Positions 1 through 12,723 of a stretch of DNA of 64,000 nt are shown here, one piece after another. Numbering within the stretch: position 1 is the stretch's first letter; the number at the start of each line of letters is the position of its first letter. The notes beneath the pieces were generated by a model. That model was given only the letters and a program-made list of their open reading frames with translations, ran no database searches and was not told where the DNA came from. Origin of the DNA: CAWBRT01 sp963832785 (GTDB taxonomy: Bacteria; Acidobacteriota; Terriglobia; Terriglobales; Acidobacteriaceae). Position numbers and translations under genes: made by a program. Location of the stretch: assembly GCA_963832785.1 (NCBI GenBank), contig CAWHVF010000005.1, positions 2,232,001 through 2,296,000 on the forward strand, in the 5' to 3' direction.

Positions 1-182
1 CTTTCGGGGTGCTGGAAATGGCGCGCTCGGGCCGTGTGGCCATGACTCGCGGCTCCGACCTTCTGCAGCCGCCCGCCAAGTTGGCCGCCGCCGCGGAAAA
101 TGCGACTGCTTCCATCGAACCCGGCACAGTCCGGCAGGCGATTGAATCCGAAATGGAGATCAACGAGGCGCTGGAATCCTAG
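1..182 (+). CDS. ilvN: Acetolactate synthase small subunit, C-terminal end (partial)
   Basis: Only the last 59 codons are in the window; the gene enters from the left edge in the frame that starts at base 3 and stops with TAG at 180-182. The opening residues FGVLEMARSGRVAMTRG match the conserved end of the IlvN/IlvH C-terminal domain (usual form RPFGI.E..RTGRVA..RG). In this family the small subunit binds the branched-chain amino acid effector through its ACT domain and activates the large subunit of acetohydroxyacid synthase. The Ala/Glu-rich tail after this motif is ordinary variation. The call rests on a short but characteristic motif. Confidence 0.75.
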   Translation, partial: FGVLEMARSGRVAMTRGSDLLQPPAKLAAAAENATASIEPGTVRQAIESEMEINEALES

Positions 183-185
183 ATC

Positions 186-298
186 ATTTCAGATTGAAGA
201 TTTCAGATTGAAGATTTGCCAAGCAGACCTCCGGGATGAGAGATGTACATTATCCCGGAGGTTTTTAATCTGCAATCTGCAATCTTCAATCTGAAATT
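186..298. repeat. Inverted repeat tract between two genes
   Basis: Bases 186-215 contain tandem copies of ATTTCAGATTGAAG, and bases 268-298 contain the inverted form (ATCTGCAATCTTCAATCTG). The two arms can form a long imperfect stem of about 30 bp. It lies between convergent genes, after the ilvN stop and before the end of the minus-strand membrane-protein gene, so a bidirectional terminator is possible. A related short tract follows the AhpD-like gene at 12594-12618. Confidence 0.6.
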
Positions 299-689
299 AC
301 TTCATGCCGAACATCATGCGCAGGAAGCCGCGACCGAAATGGCCGCCGTAGGCGCCGGCAACGCCCGGCAAGATAATCAGCGCCGCTCCATAGATGGTGG
401 CGCGGCTGAAATCCTTGTAGTAGTTCAGCAGGGTTGCCGCCGTCATTGCGGCTGGCACGAGCAAGGTCACCAGCAGGGTCCAGCGCCACGGCCGCAGCGG
501 GCGCATGAAGCCCAGAAACATGGTCGAGGCCGTCACCAGCAAGGAGCTGATCAGCGGGTCGCGCAGCACGACGTACGACACCCCGCTGCAGATTCCCAGC
601 GCCAGGGCAATGCCATAAAAAATGCCGTCGCCCGGTTTGCCGGCTTTTTTCGCTTGAGTAGAAACCGTTTTCATCTTCGGCTGCGCCAT
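297..689 (-). CDS. Small integral membrane protein, unknown function
   Basis: A 130-residue protein with a short basic N-terminus and about four hydrophobic segments (roughly residues 23-43, 46-62, 67-87 and 97-115), so probably an inner-membrane protein. The start at 689 is preceded by GGAGGCGGAAGACGG, a good ribosome site. A longer overlapping frame on the same strand was not preferred because it lacks the clean hydrophobic pattern. I do not recognise a family. The gene is convergent with ilvN and lies upstream of nothing obviously related. It is a conserved-looking but uncharacterised protein. Confidence 0.55.
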   Translation of the reverse strand: MAQPKMKTVSTQAKKAGKPGDGIFYGIALALGICSGVSYVVLRDPLISSLLVTASTMFLGFMRPLRPWRWTLLVTLLVPAAMTAATLLNYYKDFSRATIYGAALIILPGVAGAYGGHFGRGFLRMMFGMK

Positions 690-813
690 CCGTCTTCCGC
701 CTCCGTCGCAAGCAGCTATTCATTTAGAAGCAGACGCGAACGCGAAGGACGCTAGTCGAGCGTCTCTTCCGCGACGGAATTACCAATTTGGGAAGAAAAT
801 CACAGAGTTTAGC

Positions 814-1575
814 CTAGACTCCAGCGTTGAAGCCAATCTGGCGGGCCACCTGGCGGGCCTGCTCGTCGAAGGCGTTGAAGCAGTGCGCACCTGGGCAGAC
901 CGGCACCTGCCAGCCAAAGCCCTCGACCGCCTGCGCCAGCGAGAACGGGTGGAAGGAGCGCTCCAGGTGCAACTCCTCATTCTCGAAGACGAAGCGCCCC
1001 CGGCCGGTGATCACTGCCTGCGGCCCGCCGCGCAAACCGCAGCGTGCGCGCTCGCCGTCGCCCTTCAAGAAGCCAGGGCTGGTGATGAAATCTACGGCAT
1101 TGACGAAGCGCCTGGGATCGTGCGGCATGACGATCACCACCCGCTTGGCCAGGCTGGCGATGTCATGCGCGCCCCCGCTGCCTACCATGCGCAGCTTGGG
1201 ATGGCGGTAATCGCCGATGACCGTGCTGTTGAGGTTGCCGTGGCGGTCGACCTGCGCCGCCGAGAGCAGGCCGACGTCGATGCGTCCGGCCTGGAGGTCG
1301 CCGAAAACGTCCAGGCAGTCGCCGATCATGGCGGTATCGGCGGTCACGCTCGGGCTGCCGGTCGAGAGCGGCGGGATGGGCGGATTGGCGTCGATGGCGC
1401 CCGATTCGTAAATCAGCACTAGGTTGGGAGCGTGCGTGCGCTTGGCCAGCATGGCGGCCAGCGAAGGCACGCCGATGCCGACGAAACAAACTTCCCTGCC
1501 CGCCAGTTCCAGCGCCGCTGCCAGAACCAGGTTTTCCATCTCCGCCTGTTTTTCCAACTCCGTCTGGACACTCAT
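814..1575 (-). CDS. CoA-transferase, subunit B (glutaconate CoA-transferase type)
   Basis: A 253-residue class I CoA-transferase beta subunit, which transfers CoA between an acyl-CoA and a free acid through a glutamyl-CoA thioester. The motif YESGAIDANPP near residues 55-65 holds the expected catalytic Glu of the (S/Y)E(S/N)G type. Gly-rich GSGGAHD near residue 135 fits the GctB/KorB-like fold. It overlaps the upstream alpha-subunit gene by 4 bp (1572-1575), so the two are translationally coupled and form a heteromer. The substrate cannot be read from the sequence. It resembles GctB and IpdB-type subunits more than SCOT. Confidence 0.82.
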   Translation of the reverse strand: MSVQTELEKQAEMENLVLAAALELAGREVCFVGIGVPSLAAMLAKRTHAPNLVLIYESGAIDANPPIPPLSTGSPSVTADTAMIGDCLDVFGDLQAGRIDVGLLSAAQVDRHGNLNSTVIGDYRHPKLRMVGSGGAHDIASLAKRVVIVMPHDPRRFVNAVDFITSPGFLKGDGERARCGLRGGPQAVITGRGRFVFENEELHLERSFHPFSLAQAVEGFGWQVPVCPGAHCFNAFDEQARQVARQIGFNAGV

Positions 1576-2498
1576 CGCCGTTCCTCCGCGGGTTTTACCC
1601 CGGCGAGCGCACCTTCTGGGCTTGCCGTGGAGCGGGAAATCCCCATGCGCGTGAGAACCTCAGGATCAAGAGCGTTCAAATACGCCTCGCGATCGGCCAC
1701 CCTGCGCACGTAGCGATCCAGGTAGGCTGACAGCTCGTCCACCTTGCGGGAGACGCGGTCGTAAAGCGCATAGTGTTCATCATCGCGCGTGTAGTAGCCC
1801 TGGACGTAGGAAGGGTGAGCGCCTCCGGGGGCGTGACAAACGGCCGCCACCCGGTGCGCCGGAACCATGGTTCTCTCGGGCGTGGCGCGGACGACCGCGC
1901 GCGAGACAATCTCCTCGACCGTGGCGATAACGGCGCGGCTGGCCAGGGCGCCTTCGCGGCTGTCCCCGTCGATTCCCCACATCTGCACGTTTCCGTCTTC
2001 ATCGGCCCGCTGCGCGTGGATCAAGGCAACGTCGGGGACCAGCGCCGGAATAGCGCTGAGGGTTTCGCCGGTAAATGGGCAGACGATCTTGCGGGCATCA
2101 GCCGACGCCTTGGGGATGTCGCCCGCCAGCAGGGCCCGGCTCGGCAGAAAGGGAATGCCGAGGCGGCCGGCGTGCAAGCGCAGCAACATGGTGAAGTTGG
2201 TCCACTCTTCTATTGCCAGCGAACCGGCGTCTACCGCCCGGCGAAACGAGTGCGCAATGCCGATGCCCGGGTTTCCCAGGTAGCCGAAAATCACCTTGGC
2301 CACGCAGCCGGCGGCGATCAGTTGGTCGAACAGGATATCGGTTCCGCTGCGGCAGAGTGTCAGCCCTTTGCGGCCCTGGCGGATCAGTTCGTGGCCGGCG
2401 GCAAAGGGAACGCAGTGGCCGAACCCGCCAATGAAGACCAGCGCGCCATCGGGCACATGGCACTGGACGGCTTCGGCGACGGTGAGCAGCTTGCTCAT
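1572..2498 (-). CDS. CoA-transferase, subunit A (glutaconate CoA-transferase type)
   Basis: A 308-residue alpha subunit with the N-terminal CoA-transferase signature GGFGHCVPFAAGHELIRQG near residues 24-42. It ends in the ATGA overlap with the beta subunit. This length, with a C-terminal helical tail (YDRVSRKVDELSAYLDRY), is typical of GctA/IpdA-like subunits. These act on dicarboxyl-CoA, branched-chain or sterol-ring intermediates; which one applies here is unknown. The start at 2498 follows TGATCAAGGAACTGAAACACC, with AAGGA about 10 bp upstream. No thiolase or dehydratase partner lies nearby in the window. Confidence 0.82.
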   Translation of the reverse strand: MSKLLTVAEAVQCHVPDGALVFIGGFGHCVPFAAGHELIRQGRKGLTLCRSGTDILFDQLIAAGCVAKVIFGYLGNPGIGIAHSFRRAVDAGSLAIEEWTNFTMLLRLHAGRLGIPFLPSRALLAGDIPKASADARKIVCPFTGETLSAIPALVPDVALIHAQRADEDGNVQMWGIDGDSREGALASRAVIATVEEIVSRAVVRATPERTMVPAHRVAAVCHAPGGAHPSYVQGYYTRDDEHYALYDRVSRKVDELSAYLDRYVRRVADREAYLNALDPEVLTRMGISRSTASPEGALAGVKPAEERR

Positions 2499-2759
2499 GG
2501 TGTTTCAGTTCCTTGATCAGAGGCCCGCTTCGCCAGGCGAAACAGCCGTCCGGCGCCACGGAGAATGCAGCCAATATACGACAATGACGGCGTCAGGCAA
2601 ATGCCGATGTTGTAACGCCGCCCTCGGCGGCCGGTCCCGAACGTATTTGTCAGAGTTCCTCGTGCCCCAAGAAGCATCTTAAATCTGTTCTAATCTGTTT
2701 CAGCCCCGCAAGCGCAAACACGGCGCTTGCGAGGAACCCCTTTGGGAGAGAGCCAGCGT
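2499..2759. promoter_or_regulatory. Divergent intergenic region between CoA-transferase and TreS operons
   Basis: This 260-bp gap separates the minus-strand CoA-transferase operon from the plus-strand glucan operon, so it must hold both promoters. I could not pick out convincing -35/-10 boxes. The only clear signal is GGGAGAG at about 2743-2749, the ribosome site for the ATG at 2760. Confidence 0.4.
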
Positions 2760-6139
<3,380 letters not shown>

Positions 6140-6143
<4 letters not shown>

Positions 6144-7813
6144 TGTTCAAGCGCGCCAGCGGCATTGTGCTGCACCCCACCTCCCTGCCCGGTCCATTCG
6201 GAGTTGGCGACCTGGGGCCGGAGGCGTATCGTTTTGCCGAGTTCCTGGCGCGCGCCGGGCAAAGCGTATGGCAGGTTTTGCCCCTGGGACCGACCGGCTA
6301 CGGCGATTCTCCCTACCAGTGTTTCTCGGCTTTTGCCGGCAACCCCATCCTGATCAGCCCGGAGAAGCTGGTCGACCAGGGGCTGCTCTCGAAAAGCGAA
6401 ATCGACTCGCATCCCGCGTTCAGCGCCGGCCTTGTTGATTACGAGGCGGTCAAGCGCTTCAAAGATGAGCTGCTGCGGAGCGCCTTCGCCAACTTCCGTC
6501 GGCAATCGCCGCCCGAACAAAAGCGTGAGTTCGAGGATTTTGTGGGCGAGAACGCCCACTGGCTGGACAATTACGCACTCTTCATGGCGCTGAAGCAGGC
6601 GCACGGCGGAGAAGCGGTGTGGACGCAATGGGAGCCTGGAGCCGCGCTGCGGCGCCCCGAGGCACTGGGGGACTGGAAAACCCGTCTCGCCGAGGCGGTC
6701 GAGTTCTGCAAGTTCCGGCAGTTTCTTTTCTTCACGCAGTGGCAGGAGTTGAAGCAGCATTGCCACCGGCTGGGCGTGCGCATCATGGGAGACGTTCCCA
6801 TCTACGTCGCCCACGACAGCGCCGATGTCTGGGCACATCGCGAGCTGTTCTGCCTGGCCGCCAATGGAGAGCCGGAGAAGCTGGCCGGCGTGCCGCCCGA
6901 CTACTTCTCCGCCACCGGGCAGTTGTGGGGCAATCCCATTTACCGCTGGCAGGAGCACGCATGCGCCGGCTATGGCTGGTGGGTAGAAAGATTCCGGTCG
7001 GAATTTGCCCGCATCGACATCTGCCGCCTCGATCACTTCCGCGGTTTTGCCGCGCATTGGGAGGTTCCGGCGGGGGAAAAGACCGCCATTCATGGGTGCT
7101 GGGCACCGGGGCCGGGCGCGGCTTTGTTCGAAGCCGTGGAGCGCAGCCTGGGGAAGCTGCCCATCATCGCCGAAAACCTGGGGGTGATCACCGCAGACGT
7201 GGAGGCGATGCGCAACCGCTTCGGCTTCCCGGGAATGAGCATCCTGCAGTTCGCCTTCGGCAAAGACCCGCAGGCGCCCGATTTCAAGCCTCACAATTAC
7301 CCGCGCAACCACGTGGCTTACACCGGCACGCACGACAACGACACAACCGTGGGCTGGTGGACCGGCAGCGGTGAGGCCGACAGCACGCGCACGCCGGAGG
7401 ACATCCGCCAGGAGCGCGACTTCGCCCGCCGCTACCTTGGCTTGCGCGGCGACGAGGAGATCAACTGGGTCTTCATCCGCACCGTCATGGCCTCGGTTGC
7501 CATCCTGGCCATGTTTCCGCTGCAAGACGTGCTCGGCCTGGGCAGCCAGGCGCGCATGAATCTGCCCGGAACCTCGCGCGGCAACTGGCGCTGGCGCTTT
7601 GTCCCGAGAATGTTGACCGAAGCGCATGGCCGGCGCCTGCGCGAAATGGCCGCCGCCTACGATCGCGAACCCACACCCGACGCCGTGCTTGCCTCGGCTG
7701 CGGCTGACGGCCGCGAATCCTCAGCCGAAACCGCCGCCCGCTCTTCCACGGTGGAAGATCAAGCCACTTTTGACAGCCGGCACTCATCGAAACAAGCACA
7801 GCACCCACACTGA
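6140..7813 (+). CDS. malQ: 4-alpha-glucanotransferase (amylomaltase, GH77)
   Basis: A 557-residue GH77 enzyme that moves maltodextrin segments between acceptors and releases glucose in the cytoplasm. The catalytic residues are visible: nucleophile Asp in RLDHFRGF (about residue 298), acid/base Glu in IIAENLGV (about 345) and the third Asp in GTHDNDT (about 398). The N-terminal GIVLHPTSLPGPFGVGDLG is typical. A polar tail of about 35 residues after the family core looks dispensable. It starts inside the treS stop (ATGA) and is followed 12 bp later by the GH65 gene, so it belongs to one alpha-glucan operon. Confidence 0.95.
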
Positions 7814-7825
7814 GCAGAGGCGTAA

Positions 7826-10259
7826 ATGTTCAACTCCGAGTGGGCCTCCTCGACTCATTCTTTTGCTGCTCCCGAAGCCGGTTCGGGAGTTCTGACCGGT
7901 TCCCCGTCCGTGCGCCTGGACCTGGCTTGCCAGCGCAGCCGGGACCCGCAGTGGCTCCTGGTGGAGGAGGGGTTTACGCTGGCGCGCGAGCACGAAGTCG
8001 AGTCGCTGTTTGCCATTTCCAACGGCTACGTGGGAAACCGGGCCTCGCTGGCCGAAGGCAGCCCGTTGTCGGCGCCGGCGACCTTTGTCGCCGGCGTCTT
8101 CGAGATGCCGCCGCGCGAAGGCGCCGTGCCCAGCCTTTTTTTGATGCCGGACTGGACCGGAGTTCGCGCCTGGATCGGCGACCAGCCGCTGAGCATGACC
8201 GAGGGCCAGGTACTGGAGCATCGCCGCATTCTCGACTTGCGCCGCGGCGTGCTCTGGCGGGAGTGGCGCCATCGCGGTCCCGACGGCCGGGTAACGCATA
8301 TAACTTCCCTGCGCCTGGCCTCGATTGCCGACCGGCACTTGTTGGTGCACTCGGTTTGTTTCACCCCGGAAAATTACAGCGCCCAGTTGCGGCTGGAGTG
8401 CCATATTGCCCTGGCGCCGGAGGTGCTGGCCTGGACGCCTTCGGAGGAATGGAAGACGCGCCGGGCGGCCACCCGACCGAACATCCTGCCCCTGGCCTTG
8501 CATGCTCCCGGCCGGGACGTGGTGGTCGCCTTTGGCATCTCCAGCCAGTTGCAAAGCAGCTCCGCCAGCCCCGCGCGTCGCGAAATCGAAGTCGGCCAGC
8601 GCAGCATTACCGAGCGCTTCAGCCTGGAACTGGAGATCGGGGCCGAGTACCGGCTTGACCGGCTGATCTCCGTCTATACCTCACGCGATAACCGCGAACC
8701 GGTGCAGGCAGCCGTCGAGCACGTCAATGGCGCCATTCCGCGAGGCATCGCGCCGGCTGTAGCCGCGCACTGTTCCGCCTGGGAAAGCCGCTGGCAGCAC
8801 TCCGACATGGTGGTGGAGGGCGATGACGATTTGCAGCGCGCCTTGCGCTTTGCCGTCTACCACCTGATCAGCGCCGCCAATCCGGAAGACGAGCGCGTCT
8901 CCATCGGCGCTCGCGCTCTCACCGGCGAGTCTTACAAGGGCCACGTCTTCTGGGACACGGAAATCTACATGCTCCCGTTCTACCTGCTCACCCATCCGCC
9001 CTCGGCGCGGGCGCTGCTGATGTACCGCTATCACACCCTGCCCGCCGCCTGCGCCAAGGCGCGCGCCGCCGGCTTGCGCGGCGCCATGTATCCCTGGGAG
9101 GCGGCCGACACCGGCGAGGAGACCACGCCGCGCTGGGTGATCGCTCCGGGAGGCGAGGTGATAGAGGTGCTGAACGGCAAGATGGAGAACCACATCACCG
9201 CCGACATCGCCTACGCCGTCTGGCAGTACTGGCAGGTAACCGGAGATGACGATTTCCTGCTGCACGCCGGCGCCGAGATCCTGCTGGAAACCGCTCGCCT
9301 GTGGGCCAGCCGCGGAAGCATGGAGTCTGACGGCCTTTATCACATTCGCCACGTGATCGGCCCGGACGAGTACCACGAAAACGTGGACGACAGCGCCTAC
9401 ACCAATCTGATGGCGGCCTGGAACATGGAACGCGGCGCGGAGGCTGCGCAATTGCTGGAGCAGCGCTGGCCCCAGCGCTGGCGTGAGACTCTCCGGCCGC
9501 CTGCAACTCTCGCCCGATGAGATCGCCTCCTGGAGGCAGAGAGCCGGCGCGATTTATACGGGCTTTGACGCGCAGACGAAGCTGTTCGAGGCCTTTCAGG
9601 GCTATTTCCAGAAGGAGCCCATCGATCTCAAGCGCTACGAACCGCGCCGGACGGCCATGGACGTGATTCTCGGCCATGCCCGCATTCAGCAAACGAACAT
9701 TATCAAGCAGGCGGATGTGGTGCTGGCCATGTTTCCGCTGTGGGACCGCTTTCCCGCCGAGGTTCGCGCCGCCAACTTCCGCTACTACGAACCGCGCACC
9801 GGACACGGCAGTTCCCTGTCGCCCTCCACGCACGCCTTGCTGGCCGCGCGCCTGGGCGAGATAGACGTCGCCGCACGCTATTTGCGGCAAGCTGCCGAAG
9901 TCGACCTGAGCAACAACATGGGCAACGCCGCCGGAGGCGTGCACGCGGCCGCCATCGGCGGCCTCTGGCAGGCAATGGTCTTCGGTTTTGCCGGGCTGGA
10001 GTTGCGGCCGGAAGGTTTGCGGCTGAATCCCAGGTTGTTGCAGAACTGGAAAAGAGTCATCTTTCCAGTGCAGTGGCGCGGTCGCCGGCTGCGCATAAAC
10101 CTGGAACCGGATGCCACCGGCGTTCAGGTCGAGGATGGGCCCGCTCCGTTCAAGCTGCAGCTTGCCGGCGGAATGGAGCTGGATGCTCACCCGCATCGGC
10201 AGTACGTCGCCGCACGCGCAGGCGACGGCTGGGGCGGCTGGGAAGAGCGAAGCAGCTAG
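7826..10259 (+). CDS. GH65 glycoside phosphorylase (maltose/trehalose/kojibiose type), frameshifted
   Basis: Two frames together make one GH65 protein of about 810 residues. The first part (7826-9520) carries the N-terminal beta-sandwich and most of the (alpha/alpha)6 barrel, including VIGPDEYHENVDDSAYTN with the general-acid Glu. The second (readable from about 9483 to 10259) carries the rest of the barrel (LSPDEIASW, KQADVVLAMF, YYEPRTGHGSSLS with a phosphate-binding His/Ser region) and the C-terminal sheet. The shift of one base lies between about 9465 and 9500. Family members cleave maltose, trehalose or kojibiose with phosphate to beta-glucose-1-phosphate. A beta-phosphoglucomutase-like gene two positions downstream supports this. 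A sequencing indel or a recent mutation are both possible. Confidence 0.88.
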
Positions 10260-10274
10260 CGAAAGGAGGCGTCT

Positions 10275-11273
10275 ATGGCAGCGCATCGAGATTGGAAGGA
10301 CCTGCTTGAGCCCAGGCATCCAACGCCTCAGGGCGTGGCCGAGCCCGGTGAGGAGCCCGGCGGCAAGGCGGCGCTGATTGAGAACGTCATCGTGCCGCTG
10401 GACGGTAGTCACGGCTCCCGCTCCGCGCTGCCGGTAGGGCGGGCCCTGGCACGGCTGTACGGAGCCACCTTGCACGTTATATACGTCGAGCCGGGCGGCG
10501 GCGAACGGCGTCCGCGGCAGACGCTGCGCGAGCTGGGGTTGACGGGCGACGAAAGCCGTGGCGTGGTCATGGACCATCTGCGCGGCGATGCGCCGGCGGC
10601 AATTCTGGACTCCGCCCGCCAGCTTCCATCCGCGCTGCTGGTCATGTGCAGCCACAACGGCACGCATCCCGATACAGGCCTGGGACCGGTTGCCGAAGCG
10701 GTGTTGAGCGGCACACCCGAGCGCATCGTGCTGGTGCTGCCCGAGCACGCCTCCGAGAAGTGGCAGTTGCGCCGCGTTCTGCTGGCGCACGATGGCACGC
10801 GCAGCGCCGACGTGATAATCGCACCCACCGCCGACCTGGCCAGGCGCAGCGGCGCGGAGGTTCTGGCCATGCACGTTGGGGCCCGCAGTTGCCCTGAGCC
10901 GCGAGAGCCCGGCAGCCTGCCCGCCCCGCGCTACCTGGACCAGCCGCATCACGAGTGGCCCGCCTGGACCAGCGAATTCCTGGATCGAATGATGGGGATG
11001 GGTGCATTGCCTTTGCCCACGGCAAGCACGGCGGTCGCCAGACGCCACGCCGCGCGCCTCAATTTCAAATTGCTGGTCACCGGCGGCCAGCCCGGCTCAG
11101 AGATCGCCGAGTTCACGCGCGAAAACGGCGTCAGCCTGCTGGTCGTCGCCTGGCGCGGGCGCTGGGAAGTGGAGCACGCGGAGACCCTTAAGGTGATCAT
11201 CCGCCGCTCCGGCTGCCCCGTGCTGCTGGTGTATGCGGGCGGCGAATCCCCCTGCCAGGAGGAAGGCCGATGA
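10275..11273 (+). CDS. Tandem universal stress protein (two UspA domains), degenerate nucleotide site
   Basis: A 332-residue protein with two Usp folds, the first starting at VIVPLDGSHGSRSALPV (about residue 37) and the second at VLLAHDGTRSADVI (about residue 172). Neither half keeps the G-2x-G-9x-G(S/T) ATP-binding loop (MCSHNGTHP and VAWRGRWEV stand in its place), so nucleotide binding is doubtful. The start at 10275 is preceded by GAAAGGAGG, a near-perfect ribosome site. It sits between the phosphorylase and the HAD mutase and overlaps the latter by ATGA, so it is co-expressed with glucan metabolism. That pairing is unusual and its role is unknown. Confidence 0.85.
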   Translation: MAAHRDWKDLLEPRHPTPQGVAEPGEEPGGKAALIENVIVPLDGSHGSRSALPVGRALARLYGATLHVIYVEPGGGERRPRQTLRELGLTGDESRGVVMDHLRGDAPAAILDSARQLPSALLVMCSHNGTHPDTGLGPVAEAVLSGTPERIVLVLPEHASEKWQLRRVLLAHDGTRSADVIIAPTADLARRSGAEVLAMHVGARSCPEPREPGSLPAPRYLDQPHHEWPAWTSEFLDRMMGMGALPLPTASTAVARRHAARLNFKLLVTGGQPGSEIAEFTRENGVSLLVVAWRGRWEVEHAETLKVIIRRSGCPVLLVYAGGESPCQEEGR

Positions 11274-12103
11274 CAGTGGAGTTGGGGCGCTTCGAAGCGG
11301 CGGTCTTCGACCTGGACGGCGTAATCACCTTCACTGCGCGGGTGCATGCCGCCGCCTGGAAAGAGCTCTTCGACCAGTACCTGCGCCTGCGCGCGGACCG
11401 CCTGGGCGAGCCGTTCCGGCCCTTCGAGCAGTCCGATTACCAGAAATACGTCGATGGAAAACCGCGTTATGACGGCGTGGCGTCGTTTCTGCAGTCGCGC
11501 GATATTCATCTCCCGCGGGGCACGCCGACCGATTCGCCCGAGCAGGAGACCATCTGTGGGCTGGGCAACCGCAAGAACCTTCTGTTCAATGCCAAGGTGC
11601 GGGAGATGGGAGTGGACGTTGATTGGGAAGCCGTGCGCTTCGTGCGTGAATTGCGCACGCGCGGCGCCCGCGTGGGATTGGCCTCTTCCAGCAAGAACGC
11701 CATTCCCGTCCTCGAGCGCGCCGGTTTATCCGACCTTTTCCAGGCTACCGTTGACGGAGTGGACAGCGAGCGCTTCGGGCTGCGCGGAAAACCCCAGCCC
11801 GACATCTTCCTGTTCTGCCTGAAAAAACTTCTGGACCGCGCTTTCACTCCGGCAGAGGCAGCGGCGGCGCTTGCCCGCGGCCCCGTTGTCAGCGAGGCGC
11901 GCCACGCCATGGTGGTAGAGGATGCCATTGCCGGCGTGCAGGCGGGACATCGCGGCGGCTTCGGCCTGGTGCTGGGCGTCGATCGCGAACACCACGCCGC
12001 CGCCCTGCAGGAAAACGGCGCCGACATGGTGATCCGCGACTTCCGCGAAATTTCCGCCGAGCGGGTGCTCGAATACTTCCGCTCGCGTGCCCGCGTGGCA
12101 TGA
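11270..12103 (+). CDS. pgmB: HAD-family beta-phosphoglucomutase-like phosphatase/mutase
   Basis: A 277-residue HAD subfamily IA protein. Motif I is AVFDLDGVIT (nucleophile Asp about residue 12), motif II lies in GLASSSKNA, and motif III/IV in MVVEDAIAGVQAG. This matches the beta-phosphoglucomutase pattern, in which beta-G1P is converted to G6P through a phospho-Asp enzyme. The long insertion after motif I (residues about 20-100) is the cap domain. Being coupled to a GH65 phosphorylase in one operon strongly supports mutase rather than simple phosphatase activity. A trehalose-phosphatase-like or sugar-phosphatase role cannot be excluded from sequence alone. Confidence 0.82.
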   Translation: MTVELGRFEAAVFDLDGVITFTARVHAAAWKELFDQYLRLRADRLGEPFRPFEQSDYQKYVDGKPRYDGVASFLQSRDIHLPRGTPTDSPEQETICGLGNRKNLLFNAKVREMGVDVDWEAVRFVRELRTRGARVGLASSSKNAIPVLERAGLSDLFQATVDGVDSERFGLRGKPQPDIFLFCLKKLLDRAFTPAEAAAALARGPVVSEARHAMVVEDAIAGVQAGHRGGFGLVLGVDREHHAAALQENGADMVIRDFREISAERVLEYFRSRARVA

Positions 12104-12186
12104 ACGCACAGCTCTCGCCGCCGGCAGGCTGTTCTCTGCTAAGATTTTCAGTTCAACTTCGAGAGCACAAGGAGCCTCGGCAAGCT

Positions 12187-12591
12187 ATGGCAACTTTTGG
12201 ATTAATCGAATACCGCGACGCGAGCCCGGAGGTACGCGCCGTCTACGACGACATCATGGCCACCCGCAAGACGGATTGGATCAACAATTTCTGGAAAGCC
12301 ATCGCGCACGACCCGGCCACGCTGAAGCGAACCTGGGAGAGCCTAAAGCAGATCATGGTACCCGGCGCGCTTGATCCCCTCACCAAGGAGTTGATCTACG
12401 TGGCCGTTAGCGTCACCAACCAGTGCGGCTACTGCGTCGCCTCGCACACCATCGGCGCCCGCGGCCGGGGAATGACCGACGCCATGTTCAAGGAGCTGCA
12501 GGCGGTCATCGGCATGGCGAATGAAACCAACAAGCTGGTGACCGGCTACCAGGTGGAAATTGACGAGCAGTACAAGGCGCCACTACGTTGA
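12187..12591 (+). CDS. Carboxymuconolactone decarboxylase / AhpD-like protein
   Basis: A protein of 134 residues from the ATG at 12187, which has AAGGAG upstream; an in-frame ATG at 12100 would add 29 residues that do not fit the family. The core TNQCGYCVASHTIGARG (about residues 75-91) holds a CxxC-like pair and His, as in AhpD-type alkylhydroperoxidase proteins and CMD-family enzymes. Members act as thiol-disulfide peroxidase partners or gamma-carboxymuconolactone decarboxylases. The CxxC favours a redox role. It is a single gene after the glucan operon, with a short repeat tract behind it. Confidence 0.82.
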   Translation: MATFGLIEYRDASPEVRAVYDDIMATRKTDWINNFWKAIAHDPATLKRTWESLKQIMVPGALDPLTKELIYVAVSVTNQCGYCVASHTIGARGRGMTDAMFKELQAVIGMANETNKLVTGYQVEIDEQYKAPLR

Positions 12592-12723
12592 TGACTTCAG
12601 ATTTTTGATTTCAAATTGCGTAAGAGCATTGCCGTCCATTGTTGGCCGGCTGTCGGAATCGCAGCATTCGTTCGGGTCATCAAATTCTTAAATCTAAAAT
12701 ATGAAAGGAATCGAGGAAGCTTA

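Noticed and set aside
9195..11048. 617-residue open frame opposite GH65 and the Usp gene
   Set aside because: It spans two real genes and an intergenic ribosome site on the other strand; low-complexity composition.
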